64,000 nt of DNA from Diadema setosum. Lineage: Eukaryota; Echinodermata; Echinoidea; Diadematoida; Diadematidae. Position 1 is the first letter of the stretch. Every line of letters starts with the position of its first letter. The translations under genes and the position numbers were made by a program. This document shows, piece after piece, positions 1 to 12,438 of the stretch. The notes under the pieces were generated by a model that did not search any database, had not been told where the DNA came from, and saw only the letters and a list, made by a program, of their open reading frames with translations. Where the stretch lies: NCBI RefSeq assembly GCF_964275005.1, contig NC_092698.1, forward strand, positions 24,727,037 through 24,791,036, written 5' to 3'.

Positions 1-2883
1 AGTGTGGTGCTTCTATATCAATCTTGACCGGACGTTTGGTGTACTAATTGATCTGATTCGCACACTTCCATGTGAATAACATAAGTATTAATTCGTGTCG
101 TCGACCCCACCCTGTGATGCGGAACTTTCAGTTATCAAGTTTCCAACAATGCATCGTAAAGTACCCCTGCGCTTACCTCTACCCATGATACCTTAGTTCA
201 ATTTCATTAAGTCATCACATTAAATATTTTTACCTAAATGATCTCAGGATGGCCCAAATCGCTCATTGTTATGCAGCTATTAAAGACTTTCGAAGAGAAG
301 TAAAATCCATTTCATGAAGTCTCTCATAAGCGTGTCTTATGGGCGAAAAGTCTCCCATAAGACTTTCATGAAACGGAACCTCGGATGGGGGACCAGTGGA
401 TAACGCAATGCGCCTGGCTTTAAGAAGGTTAAGAGTTTCTGCCGTTCTGTCACTCCTGTTCTTGAACAAAGCATTTTGGCAGCAACGCTCTTGAATACTT
501 GATTTAGCATGTATGCGCCGAAAAGTGGCTGGAATCCTCGCAAGGGATTTAAAGTGGAAGCTTCATTGATGGCGCGAGTTTGATCTTTGGTGACGACGTA
601 ATGATACGTAGCACCGCTACGTGGTAGAAAGGCACAATATCAGAATAGTATCAGGCAAACAACTACTACTACGTATGTAGTGAACACTTTGACAGGGTTT
701 TCAACTACTCTTTCCTCCATTCCTACCCAGTCCGTCTTCACCCGTCTTTGCTGTGATAATTAACTTTGCATCGTCTGCTATACGGGAATGAGTGATGGTT
801 TCAGAGACAGCGTTGCACTACTGCAAGTTACCAACTAGGCCGATATGACTACATGTGTGGTTGTGTAGAACGTGGCAACTGTGTTTGACTTCTCGAGATG
901 TGTGCAGGAATACTTGGACGAGACACCAAAGTTTAATGCTAGATATTTTTGCTCCTTTTCACGGGACTAAATTGCACACAGCTCGCAACGTCACGATTGA
1001 CACACACACACGCAGCATATGCATGTAAATAATCACTGAGGACGTCGAGCGGTGTACCAATAAACATAGATTATTTTCGCCCTAGATTATCCACGAGTTC
1101 CTGGAAGTCCAGCGATTGAACAGGTAGAATGCAATGAAAATGTCAAAGGCCCAACTTGCTCGTCAGAAGAAAAAAGGCGGAGAAAATAAAGAAAGTGGTC
1201 TGGACGCGTGCCTCGGGTTCATCGATAAGGTAAAATGATTGGATCAATGGTGTGACGAGATACGGTAGCGGAGCACCCAGGGTCAGCCTAAATCGTAGGG
1301 TGACGAAATCGGGAAGTCGGTCAACTCATGATAATGCACCCACGTCGGGTAATTTGTTACGTGGTCGCTTCATTAACTCCGTCACCTGCTTATAACCACG
1401 GGGTACAGAAGGAAATGTACGAAATTATACGAAAATGCTGGATACGAGTCTACTTGCATATTCACGTCACAGAGAAGGACTGATATTGACAATGTGTGGG
1501 CTGGGTGAAAAAAAAAAATCACAAAAGAAAACTTCGAAAATGAACCGTCGGAAGACTACTGTGTTTGTTTATGCCAGTTTGGCACCTGATTAGACACAGA
1601 CACAAGAATTTCTGTATTTAAGGGAATGATTATCATAAAGTCTTTATACAAACTTGAATGTCCTAACGGAAAGTGAGTAGGGCCTCCTCACGTCATTGAA
1701 TATTGCTAACGTTAGTCGTCTTCAGTAGAATGATCATGCATCGGGGTGAATTCTGGTGGATTTATTGAAGTTTTTTTTTTATGACATGGGTGGAAAACGT
1801 CAGTACCATAAAATGGCCACCTCCGGGTATTTTCGCCCTATTTCCGTCCACAAAAAAAAATAAATAAATGATAAAATGGGAGAGCAAAGGAGATAGAGGG
1901 AGAGAGAGAGGGAGAGAAAAGACGGTTCAGAGCTTTTCCGCGAGGACTATTTATTGGGAGTCTCTTCAGAGCCCTTTCGCTTCAGAATTTGATTTCAGAA
2001 ATCGCATCACGGAGGAAGAGAGTATCAGGAACGTGCCCAGGGGTCCGTATACACAGCTTGACGGTGTGCCCGCTTACATCACTCGAAAACGCACGGCGCG
2101 CGTCACTCTTCATTTCCCGCTTTGCTTGCCTTTCAAAACGACTTTGTGAATAGCGCTCACACTTGATTCCGGTGGGAGAAAAAGTGAATGAGCACATAAG
2201 AGTGTAGGAAAAATCTTGTATTGCTAGCACGTCCATTCCCTTCAAAGATCTGTCTGTAACTCATACTTCTTCAGTCATTAATTTTTAAGTGAAAACGAGA
2301 ATAATTAGATGACGTCATCGGCACTCAATTTTCACAGTGGTGTGTATCCATACAGAAGAAAATCGTAATTTGGTTTATGATTTGGCCAGTATTCACAACC
2401 TCTGATACGTCAAAGGCATAATTACTGAGTTATTAACTGCAACAAGAAAGACTCAATGTGAAGGCATTGCATTTTGATTTCCATTACAACCGTCTGTAGA
2501 GGTCTTCCGTTATCGCCTGACGGAAGATGTGGAGTAAATTGAGCAACGGGTTTTTACTTGCACCATGTATCATATGCACCTTGCATCCAGGCACTACACA
2601 TTCAGGTGCCCTTGTGATACGCACACACACATGTAAATCTGCAAGAATCTTCAGGATTGAAGGAGGCAGAATAAACAGGAGAAGAAAAAAATTTAATATA
2701 GGCCTACTTTTGTGTTTGGGAGACCCGCTAGGCGATAACGACATATCACAATCATTCTAATTTTGTGCATTGAAGATTTTAATGACATTTCCATTGTTAT
2801 TCTCCTTGTGTGCCTTTAAAGTGAGGTCGCTTGGTGAAATCACCGTTACGCGGAGGATAGAAGCACCTCCTTGATATTTAGGA
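1..2883. other. Intergenic DNA, no supported gene
   Basis: I see no coding exon here. The short open frames on both strands are low in complexity or lack recognisable domains and splice context. A small imperfect inverted repeat lies at about 308-377, where 'TTTCATGAAGTCT' is mirrored by 'AGACTTTCATGAAA'; it may be the relic of a short MITE. A purine-rich GA tract lies at 1,870-1,925. Nothing else stands out. Confidence 0.6.
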
Positions 2884-3264
2884 GCCCTCTGGATTTTTTA
2901 ATGCTCAATTTCTTTTTCCAGGAAATATCGCAAGCATGAAACAAATTTCGCGAGGAGCAAAGATTCGCGAAAGCAAAATGCGCGCGATTCCATATACATT
3001 GTATTGAATGCCAGTGGCAATTCGCGGAAATTTCATGCCGTGAAAACGGCCCTTGGCTCCAGTTCGCGGAAGCTTATTATGCCGCCAAAGTAACACTGTG
3101 TTCATGTATCTGAGAAAGTAACGTAACAAACAAGAGGTTCAGATTTGTTGCAAATTTTCTCATTATGGCTCCTCGCGAAATTTGCGAAAGTTTCATGTAT
3201 GCGAAAATTCCTGGAAAATAAAATTCAGCCTTTACCAGAGAATTAAAAAAAAAATCCAGAGGGC
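2884..3264. mobile_element. TIR MITE with GCCCTCTGGATTTTTTAAT ends
   Basis: The left end GCCCTCTGGATTTTTTAAT is matched in inverted orientation by ATTAAAAAAAAAATCCAGAGGGC at the right. The interior is non-coding and repeatedly carries TTCGCGAA/GCGAAA-type motifs, such as 'caaatttcgcgaggag' and 'gattcgcgaaagc'. The same interior style occurs in the short elements at 13,664, 30,862 and 36,381, so these may be related non-autonomous families. The superfamily is not assignable by eye. Confidence 0.65.
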
Positions 3265-3478
3265 ACCTACTCTTATATCAATGAGTAGGTCCTGAGGGAT
3301 CATTTCTCCAAATTTGGTGCTTTTATCCGCCCTGTAACGACAATCTCAGAATTTAACGTGAAGTAACCAGACTATTATTTGTCGAGGTAAACTCGTACAC
3401 TGGGCGTAAATTAGCTGAATTTAAATAAATTGGTTGGTAGCGCGCACCTCACCGTCCGTTCCCCCCCTCCCCCATTAA

Positions 3479-4954
3479 AGGGATGTATGGTACTGGTTGA
3501 GATGAGGATTCAGCTCTTCACTCTTTATGAGATATTTAAAAACCACTTTATGGAATGCTCCAAAGCATACAATTCTAAGAGGAGTTCAGAGTTTATCTGA
3601 CGAAAATCGGTTTTAAAATGGCCGAGATATCCAAAAACAAAGTAAAACAAAACGATCCTAATAAAAGATGGGCCCCTCCTTTCATAAGGGCCTTGTCACA
3701 TCTTTCCGGGCAAGCCTTGCGTGCGATTTGCGAAGAACAATTATTACTACCCGGAGGTCCCCGCAGATGACCAGCACATGACGGTACCTAGCACGTATCT
3801 CACCGTAGTTACCCGAAGTTGCTCACGCAAGTCCTATTCAGCCGCAGCCAAGTTTAGGCCCTGTCACACCTTTCCGGGCAAGCTAAGCGGGCTTGTTGCG
3901 TGTGTGGATTTTCCAGCAGGCAGGACAATTTTTGCAGGCTAACAAGGATTTGGGCAAGTTTTGAATGCGTCTTACCTGCTGGACCCGTGCTACTTACGTT
4001 CTACTTCCGTGTGAACTGCGTGTCAGGCGCATGGTTGACGAGTGAGGGCTGACAACTCGGTGAAGGAATGCCTCTGAAGGAATGGCAGAAGTCCCACAGA
4101 ATGCCATTATCTTGGCCGCATAAGGGGACTACGAAGTATCTGCGTTACAGCTGCGAAGTACCTGCGTGGGAGTTGCCTGCGAGGTGCTGCCGCTAAGGGC
4201 CTCCTACTGGCGTTCTGCGTGGATCTCTGCAGGCAATCCCCGCGACTCACCTGGAAAAAGTTTTGGTCATGCTCAAAACTTGGCTGCGGGTAAATCGGAC
4301 TTGCGTGCGCACCTCCGGGCAACTACGAGAGAGATACGCGCTAGGTACTGTTTTGTGGGGACCAACTGCTGGGAGGTCCGGGTAGCAAAAATTTCTCCCC
4401 TCAAGTCAATCCGCAAGGTTTCCTCAGACATGGTGTGACAAGGCCTTGGGTATGCTCAAAACTCGTTCCGGGTGAGTCGCAGGGGTTCACGCAGAACACC
4501 TTAGCGGCAGCACCTCGCAGGCAACTCCCACGCAGGTACTTCGCAGCTGTAACGCATGCGGGTACTTCGCAGTCCCAATATGTAGCTCGTAGCTGAAAAT
4601 GGATCGGTTTCAAAGCTCTCACGCAGGTCACACGGAATACACGCAAGTAGCAGGTAAATAGCACGCGTCTAGCAGTAAGACGCAAGTACGGAACTCGCAA
4701 ACATCGCGTGCTGGAAAATCCCTACTCGTAACAAGCCCGCGAAGCTTAGCTGAAAAGGTGTGACAGGGCCTTTAGGATCGCTTCTTTTTGGATATCTCCG
4801 GCCATTTCAAAACCAATGTTCATCAAATAAATGTTGAATTCATCTTAGAATTATATGCTCTTCCATATCTCATAAGAGGTTTCTCACTACCTCGAAATAT
4901 CACCATCAAAAACGTTGGAAACTGCCCCTGCTCAACCGAAACTGTACCATCCCT
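3479..4954. mobile_element. TTAA-flanked palindromic MITE (Kolobok- or piggyBac-type), split by a nested element
   Basis: Two ~200-bp inverted halves face each other. The left half runs from AGGGATGTATGGTACTGG and the right half ends in the complement, '...ctgtaccatccct'. Each end is flanked by TTAA (3475-3478 and 4955-4958). Both halves carry the conserved 'tggccgagatatccaaaa' block. Uninterrupted copies of the same family (34,814-35,194 and 39,302-39,665) are ~370 bp, so the extra ~1.1 kb is a later insertion. A TTAA target and a purine-rich first base suit Kolobok; piggyBac is the alternative. It has no coding capacity. Confidence 0.8.
3686..4773. mobile_element. Nested TIR element with inverted, GC-richer arms
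   Basis: This element sits at the centre of the TTAA MITE. Its ends carry 'aggccctgtcacacct' (left, 3,856) and the reverse complement 'ggtgtgacagggcctt' (right, 4,756-4,772). A further left copy starts at 3,686. Inside, 4,143-4,195 ('gttacagctgcgaagtacc', 'gagttgcctgcgaggtgctg') reappears inverted at about 4,505-4,560, giving a long hairpin. Related sequence occurs at 48,050-48,460, so the family is dispersed. The open frames inside are non-conserved shadows. Confidence 0.7.
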
Positions 4955-4958
4955 TTAA

Positions 4959-6009
4959 GCAGCACTTAAAATTCTCTTCTGTGCTCATTCACTTCACACT
5001 GTTTCAAATTCTTGTTTCCTTCCACAAACTGGTCGCCTAATATCGGGTCAACTTGCATCCAGGACTTTGCATCCATAATTCATTCTTTACAAGTTATCAC
5101 GAGTGAAAATTTAGAGTTTGCATTCTAAATTCGTCTCTCTGCGTCTGTATCCTTAAACGTTTCAGCTGCAGAGAGTAAAAAGAAAAATAGGCTGCAAAGG
5201 TCAATATTTGATCAAGTAATGATAAATGACGTGTGCGTTGAGCTTGAAGTCAATCCGTTTATACGTTACGTGGGCCGATGATTAATGCAACTATTCTCAC
5301 GTCTCATTCCTCCCTGCCACTTAATTTTCCTGTCTTCCGCTTCCTTTCTTACTTCTTTAATCTTTCTCCCTCCCTCCCTCACACACACACACACACACAC
5401 ATAAGCGCTCTCCTTTTATATCTCCCTGCTCTTCATGTGGAAATAATGAATGTTAATAGGACTCATCCATGCTTAAAAACACACTTAACGTAATGCTTAG
5501 TTTGAGGTGTGAAACAATTTTACAGAGGCCTATTATACATAGCACATTACCAAATCGCTGTTTCTGATTATCGCATTCCTCCGTCTATATACTTCCATAA
5601 AAGCAACACAGCAACAACAACAACAAAAAAAGAGAAAAAAAACCCAAAACCCCCAAAACAAACAAAACAAAACAAGCAAACAAACAAAACAAAACAAAAA
5701 ACAACAACAACAAAACACTATTTGCATTCCTGGATAAAATTTTCAAAATTTTCCGAGACATTCTTTCTGGCTTTGAAAAGAATAAAAGCGATCGAATCCG
5801 GTCCTTGTTATTCATCACATACCCGTGAAATTCCCCCATCATTTATTTTACAATGCAATATGGGAAAATAGAAAAAAAAAAGAAATATGAAAAGCCGCAG
5901 TTGTATAATTATGTAAGATTTGTAATTCCAAAACAGTTACACAATTCTACCAAAAAGAAAGTGTTTCAAATATCCTTGTTAATTTTTCGTTTCTAATAAT
6001 CCAGCGCGG

Positions 6010-6045
<36 letters not shown>

Positions 6046-7150
6046 CAACAACACACACACGCAGAAGAAGAAGCAGGATTACGCCTCGACATGGCCTGCG
6101 AGGGTAGAACAGACACTTTTGAAATATTTTGAAGATTAAGTCACAAGTAATCTGACCCATGTCTTCATAACTATGTCTTGTGAGAGGCGGGGAACTGGAG
6201 TAGCGTTTGATGTCGATTTGTGATGGGCTTTCCAGCAATTAGCGCATTGGATTAAGTGAAAACCCAACCCCATGTTCAAGTTAACTGTAACAGCTAGAAG
6301 CACAGTGTGGTGGGGTTCCTCTTAGAAGAATGTGAAGACGGAGTCTAAAACCTTGCGGCGCTGAATTGGCTTGCTCTCATTGGACTAGATGTATTGGCTC
6401 TTGCGAATGGTCTCGCCATTTCTCCCGGAAATTTGAAACTACACATCATTACAATCATTAGAGTATGCGATGTGGTGGTATAGCCTCTCATGGCAGGCAC
6501 GCTCGTCTGCAAAAACTTTTCTTTGAGTGCGTTTCCATGTCTTGCGTCAAAAGTAAGCAGAAGAGAATGGATCTTTTTGTTTTTTACCATCTTTTCATTT
6601 TGAGAAGGTGCGGATTGCTGCCACTTCTCGTTTAACATGATGACCGCATTTCTGACGTCGCGTCGTGGCGCTTTCACGCTGATGGAAAGCATGAAAGTAA
6701 TCACTTGCGAGGAGATTAGGTCTGTATTAGCACATTTTACATGGGAATTTGTGTCACATTTCTCTGATTTCAGTGAGATCACAGTTTTAATGTTTGTCAC
6801 TGTTCTGGGACCCCAAACTAATAACGAGAGAAAGCATGGTGACCTACATGTCGAGAGACAACTCTTTCGGTTATATGGTGCACCGGGGCTTCTCAACCAG
6901 TATGCCGTGATGTCTTCCCAAAATAGAAATGAAATAGAAATGTCGTTATGGCGGCTGGTATGCATCCGCCATAATGCATGGTTCTCCCAATAGGTCTGTA
7001 GTAGCCTACGTCTTGACAATGTGTGACGACAGTTTCACATAATTGGCAAGATATCAAAATAACATGTTTGTCAGAAATGTGCTAAGTGCTTTCTTGAACT
7101 AGGTTTGATTGGATGAATGGCTATATTGTCTAAGAGAGCAGGTATTTGGG
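4959..7150. other. Intergenic DNA with microsatellites; one long ORF of doubtful status
   Basis: Simple repeats: (CA)n at 5,381-5,401 and 6,014-6,042, and an A/C-rich AAC-type tract at 5,610-5,715. A 224-codon open frame lies on the minus strand at 6,345-7,019, with a 118-codon frame opposite it. Neither shows a recognisable domain or clear exon boundaries, and I do not call either a gene. Nothing else is supported. Confidence 0.5.
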
Positions 7151-7159
7151 GATTTCAGG

Positions 7160-8072
7160 ATATCTGCCTGACCTTTGACCCTTTTACAAGTTTTAAAGGC
7201 ATTGTGTAATTTCCAAGGTATAGAGAAAAAGTGTAATTTCAGTATTAAATAGTAAAATTTCAGCATTTAAACCGGGCCTTTGACCCTTGACCTTTGACCC
7301 ATAACCCTAAAGTTCCCAGGAGAATCACAGTCAAGCAGTACATGCATGAATGTACTACGTTTCATGAAGATACCTTGAGTCACTTCCAAGATATGGAAGA
7401 AGAAGTGAAATTTAGCATTTTCACTTGATCTTTTGATCTTTAACCTTCTGGCAAAAAAAACTTTCCCAGAGAATCTCTATTCGGTAATATATGTATACAC
7501 TAAGTTTCAAGAAAACTCCTTTAGGCATTGCATAGATAGGAGGGTATTTGTGACATTTTGAGGATTTGACCTTGACCTTTAACCATTGACCTTTGACCCA
7601 TGACCTAAAAATCCCGAAGATTATTACTGTCAGTCAGTACATGCATTATGTACTAAGTTCCATGAAGATACTTTGAACCATTTCCGAGATATAGAGAAAA
7701 AAGTAAAAATTTTCACATTTTCACTTGACCTATGACCTATGACCTCATGACTCGAAACTTTCTCTAGAGAATCTGGATTATGTAATACATGACCACACTT
7801 AGTTTCAAGAAAATACCTTCAGGCATTGCATAGATATGGGGGAAATATTTACATTTTGAGCATTTGATTTTGACCTTGACCTTTGATCTTTGACCTTGAG
7901 CATGTGCACTCAAAAGATGATAGGCACAACTTCGGATATGCCAACTTTCGTAAGGATACCTCAAACGGTTTTTTAGTTACGCTGTCCACAAAATTGATTG
8001 CGAACGGAAGGTCGGACGAACGAATAACCCGAAAACATAATGCCTCCGGCGACGCTTCGTGGCGGAGGCATA
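7160..8072 (+). repeat. Repeat of ~300-bp units rich in TGACCTTTGACC, ending in a hairpin
   Basis: Three diverged units of roughly 300 bp share 'aagatac(c/t)ttgar', 'gcattgcatagatag' and 'gagaatct' blocks (for example 7,471 and 7,768). Runs of TGACCTTTGACCC recur through the units. The right end is a stem-loop, 'tgcctccggcgac' against 'gtggcggaggca' at 8,041-8,070, preceded by a 'ggacgaacgaataacc' stretch. This looks like a non-autonomous mobile repeat with a terminal hairpin. The 155-codon plus-strand frame at 7,883-8,350 is accidental repeat sequence. Confidence 0.7.
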
Positions 8073-9033
8073 AAAAGATTTGTATTCGATCTACACATAA
8101 ATGTAACTGGGCCTCAAAGAGAAGCGCCGGGGTAGACAACCCCGGATTCAATTCCTATTCACAACATCTTCTATTCACGACACAGTATCTCATCTTCACG
8201 GGCCGAGGAGCCGGGGGATGGGGGACTTGGGCTTGCAGCCATTCCCTCCTCCCCCTCCCCCTTAGCTATACAAAAACGAACAAGAAGAAAGGAGGGAACA
8301 TGCATTTTGAGTCACAGAATTCCCCAGGGTCTAATGTTGTCAGCGTCTAGCTCATGTATATACAGAGTCATGAAGTAATAAAAGGTTTCTTTAAAGTAAA
8401 TCTGACAAGCACCCGCTCCTTCTCCATTCATGAAACATGAGAAAGAGAACAGATCACGTGACACCATAATCAGATGACTTGTCTAAGTCACGACACAATG
8501 TTGGGTTATATTTTAGTCATTTTGATCCCTGTCCATATTCCGTGCTGGTCATCGCACGTTTTCTTTTACTCGTCTTTTGTTAACGACTTTTGTTGGAGGG
8601 GGGTAAAGGGATACATCATCACTTTTTTTTTGGGGGGGGGGGGGGTGGTTACGGACACCTATGAGAATATCTAGAGAGATCTACTTCCGTTCCTGCACGT
8701 GTTTGCGCGCATTGCTTTGTCGCCAGGAATCGCCTCGCGCGTTGCGCTTATTTTCGGCGCTCTAAGTATACAATGTACTCTAATTCACCAGTTTAGATTC
8801 TGCATCTTGCCTATAATGTGACATGACGTTCCCGTCCCACCAACTGAGTACACTAATGTGCCCCTACCCTCGAGATGCGAAGACCTTTAGACTTTTTATT
8901 GTCTATCGCCAGACTTTTGAACTTCTGTTGTTTTGTTGTTGTTGTTGTTTTTTTTTTTTGGGGGGGGGGGCAGGGAGCGTGGTGAATTGTTCCTGAGCAA
9001 ACACTTATGTTCGTATTCCAAGTATACATGCTC
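8073..9033. other. Intergenic DNA with two T(n)G(n) tracts
   Basis: No gene is seen. Two compound homopolymers, a T run followed directly by a G run, lie at about 8,623-8,645 and 8,948-8,970. They belong to a recurrent polar motif described under findings. Confidence 0.5.
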
Positions 9034-9849
9034 ATGTTGCGTTTACACCATGTTCCCGGCAGCCACGGCCGGCAGCCACGTTTTAGGCCACCGTGGACAA
9101 AGCGGAATGGACGTGAAACAACGCGGTGAGACGGGATGGGCAAACATGACAGGCCGTGATTGCTGTGGATGCCGTGTCAGATTTTTAAATTGTCCAATAA
9201 AAAGTTTGCCACGGCAGTCCCGGTGCTAATGAGGGATCTTGTATGCCGTAATAAAACCAGGTGAACACAACAAAACACGACGGCACGGAATAGGCGGTAA
9301 CAGAACTTGGAAGCGGTCCGTAGCGGGACGCGACGGAAAATATTGATAGTCTGGCTTGACCAGTCGCCGTGAGAACAGTGTTTGATTACTGAGACCCCGT
9401 TTACAGTGCAGGGCTGGGTCGAGCCCGGGCCAAGCCGCGGCCGAGCCTGTCCTCAATTGCAGTACAGTGGAGGGCTCGGCCCGGGCTTTTAAATCAAACC
9501 TCTCAATATTTTGTCGCAGTGGCGCTCCGCTTGTAAACAAAGTAAAAAGATTATTATTGGAAGCGCCGGTCCCTTTGGAGACTACCTCCAGAGCTTGGCC
9601 AAACTTTCATGCGCGGCCGATTTCGGTACCGCATTAAAGGCCTTTTGCGCGTACACAGTGAAATGAAGGCTCTTTCACGCACTGTAAACGGGGTCTATGA
9701 TAATGTTCACTATATAGGGTAAGGATTGGAACGAAAAAGACTAGAATGCGAAGGGGGCAAAAAATATGCCATCTACCTATACGGCGCACTACGTTTCAGG
9801 AAACGGGGCTGCCGTGCCTATGACCGGGAACATGGTGTAAACGCAGCAT
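9034..9849. mobile_element. TIR element with ATGYTGCGTTTACACC ends
   Basis: The left end ATGTTGCGTTTACACCATG (9,034) is matched at 9,849 by the reverse complement of ATGCTGCGTTTACACCATG. The similarity continues through 'ttcccgg' into 'cacggcagcc'-like sequence. The interior is non-coding and contains a second, nested inverted-repeat element (9,392-9,696). The superfamily was not recognised. Confidence 0.65.
9392..9696. mobile_element. Nested MITE with AGACCCCGTTTACAGTGC termini
   Basis: Perfect 18-bp terminal inverted repeats bound a 305-bp non-coding interior: AGACCCCGTTTACAGTGC at 9,392-9,409 and its complement at 9,679-9,696. The interior has internally repeated GC-rich blocks ('ggctcgg', 'gcccggg'). 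It lies within the element above. Confidence 0.75.
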
Positions 9850-12204
9850 TTTAGTATAACAAGATGGGCATCAGCACATTATAGACTCAATTAGGCGGTG
9901 CACACAGTCGCGCTTTCCGAATCACTTTCATCATCAGCATCATCATGATGACAGCGGCTTCTGACACTATTAAATCAATAAATAAAGTGCCTCTTAAGTT
10001 GTACATGTATGTCTACCACTTGTTGCGCGAAGTTGGCGATAATCGAAGAATATAAACACTATTTTTTTCAATCCTCCGCTATTGATTTCAAAATAAAACA
10101 ACTTTGTGAGAGACCAACTCGCTCCCCCCTCCCCCCATCCACCCCCTCCCGCCACATCAGCCGACGATTAGACTGCTCGAAACAAAGTATATGAGAACAA
10201 TATCTTCGTAACCAAAAACACATGTCTACCTCTGAGAAATTATCTTGTACAATCTTCAGCTGTTTAAAGGTGAGTTTCTCTGTGCGTTTGTTTGTTGTGT
10301 GTTTGTGTTTTGTTTGTTTGTTTGTTTGTTGTTGTTGTTGTTTTGGTTTTTTTTTTGGGGGGGGGGGGGAAGGGGATTTGAAGCTACTTATGGTTGAAGG
10401 GCTTCCTGATCAATCTATAGCGTTGTAGATTATTGCCACCGTTCTATTTAGTTCAATCGTTTTGCAATTAGTTGTGTTCCACGAACGTTATTTTGACCCG
10501 ATTGTAACTGATGTAAAAGGGCTGTATTGTAAACCAGTATGGTCGGATATTAGGCGTGTATGAATATAGTGATATGAATAAGCAATATATTGTATAAACT
10601 GAAAATGGCTTCAAAAATTGCGTGCGTTCGTTGTTCCACTATCAAAAGAGTTGTCTCTTTAATCCACGGAGAGTCAATGTCCGTTGCATAAATCCCATAC
10701 AGGTGTCTAACAGGCGTCTTTGCTATTAATGTGAGTAGACCTGTTATTATATCGTACATAATTTTGGTTTTGTCATCCCTCCAGTTCACTACTTCTCTGT
10801 TGTTTGTTTGTTTTTCTTGTTGTTTTGGGATGTCTTTTTTTTTTTTTTTTTTAAACCTAGTATGACAATTATATAGTTAAATCTCCACTCTCAGGAACCG
10901 GGCGTTCCACATTCTGTTTTGAAATGAATCCTGTTTACCTCATCTTTGAGGTAACGGGAGTTGTATTTATCCTGTGAATAGTGAGCTTCAGATCTGAAAC
11001 GCTAATCCTACAACACGGCGAAGCAAGAAGAAGAAGAAAAAATATGTTGTTCTGCACATGCGCAATACAGCTGTTTCCATTGTCCAACCCCGGAAACGAA
11101 GAGTGAGCGTCATAAACACTAAACTCATAACTCATAAACATTAGTGCCGTCGCATATCTAGACCAAAGCTCGCTCATAAAGTCGACTAGAGACTCAGCAC
11201 TTGATACAAACACACATAAACACACACACACACACACACACACACAGTGACAAGTATAATGGAAATCCTCAGCATAATATTATGCATTCACTTGATACTA
11301 GTACTCGTGTACATGGATTACAGGGTGATTACATTGATGGGAAGGAGTTATAATCAGGACTTGCTAAAATTAATATACAATGTACATTGTAATTGACAAG
11401 CAAAGCGTGTCTTTAAAATTGAAACAGACAGGAATGAGAAAATTGCTACTTTTCGGGCAGCAGATCAACTACAATTGTATTATGGGTTGCTCAGATTAGC
11501 ACGCGGAAGCGCTGACGAAAAACCGGGACGAAATGAAGCGACACGAATCGAAAAACTACTGAGGCAGCTTAATTTACTCAGTTCGCCACAACATGATTAT
11601 TAATGGCAGTCACTCGCTCTAACTGAGAGACAAAAAAAAAAAAAAACAACTGCCCGCCCAAAACATAAAAATGCAATTTGATGATAAACACTTCAGCGGT
11701 TTCGATATGATTTTTGCCGATGTAGTCAGATTTGATTGGAATCTGAAAAAAGGGGAAAAATAATGTATTCCCATAGTGCTTAGTACATGCCCATGTGTGG
11801 AAAACAAAGCCGTAAATCCTAATGAGTTTTCCAGCTACGTGTTTACGTATTTCACAGGGTTGTTTCATTTTTGTTTCTTTAATTATAAGGTATCGGCATA
11901 AACAGCGCTACTTCAGCAAATGAAGGGTAAGAAGCACTCGTGACCAGGTTACCTGCGTACAATCTGCGTAAATTTCGCGGAAAGTCGCCAAGCGTGACAT
12001 TACCGTATTACCTCCTTTTTCCGCTCCCGAGTGATTAGTGGCGCGAGCACGTACGATTGTTTTCGGGAAAATCATGAAACCTCACTTTCTGCTGAGATCG
12101 TACACACCGAGCAGAAAGTTTGACACATATCAAATCTGAACAATTTCAGGTGGTGCCATGATGCAATATGAATATGTGATAAGTTAATCATACACGTATA
12201 TAAG
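9850..12204. other. Intergenic DNA, no supported gene
   Basis: No coding exon is recognisable. It contains a T(n)G(n) tract at 10,347-10,369, a poly-T run near 10,836-10,852 and (CA)n at 11,221-11,246. Short frames antisense to these repeats are low in complexity. Confidence 0.5.

Positions 12205-12435
<231 letters not shown>

Positions 12436-12438
<3 letters not shown>

Noticed and set aside
7883-8350. 155-codon plus-strand frame
   Set aside because: It crosses the end of a dispersed repeat and its hairpin; no conserved domain.
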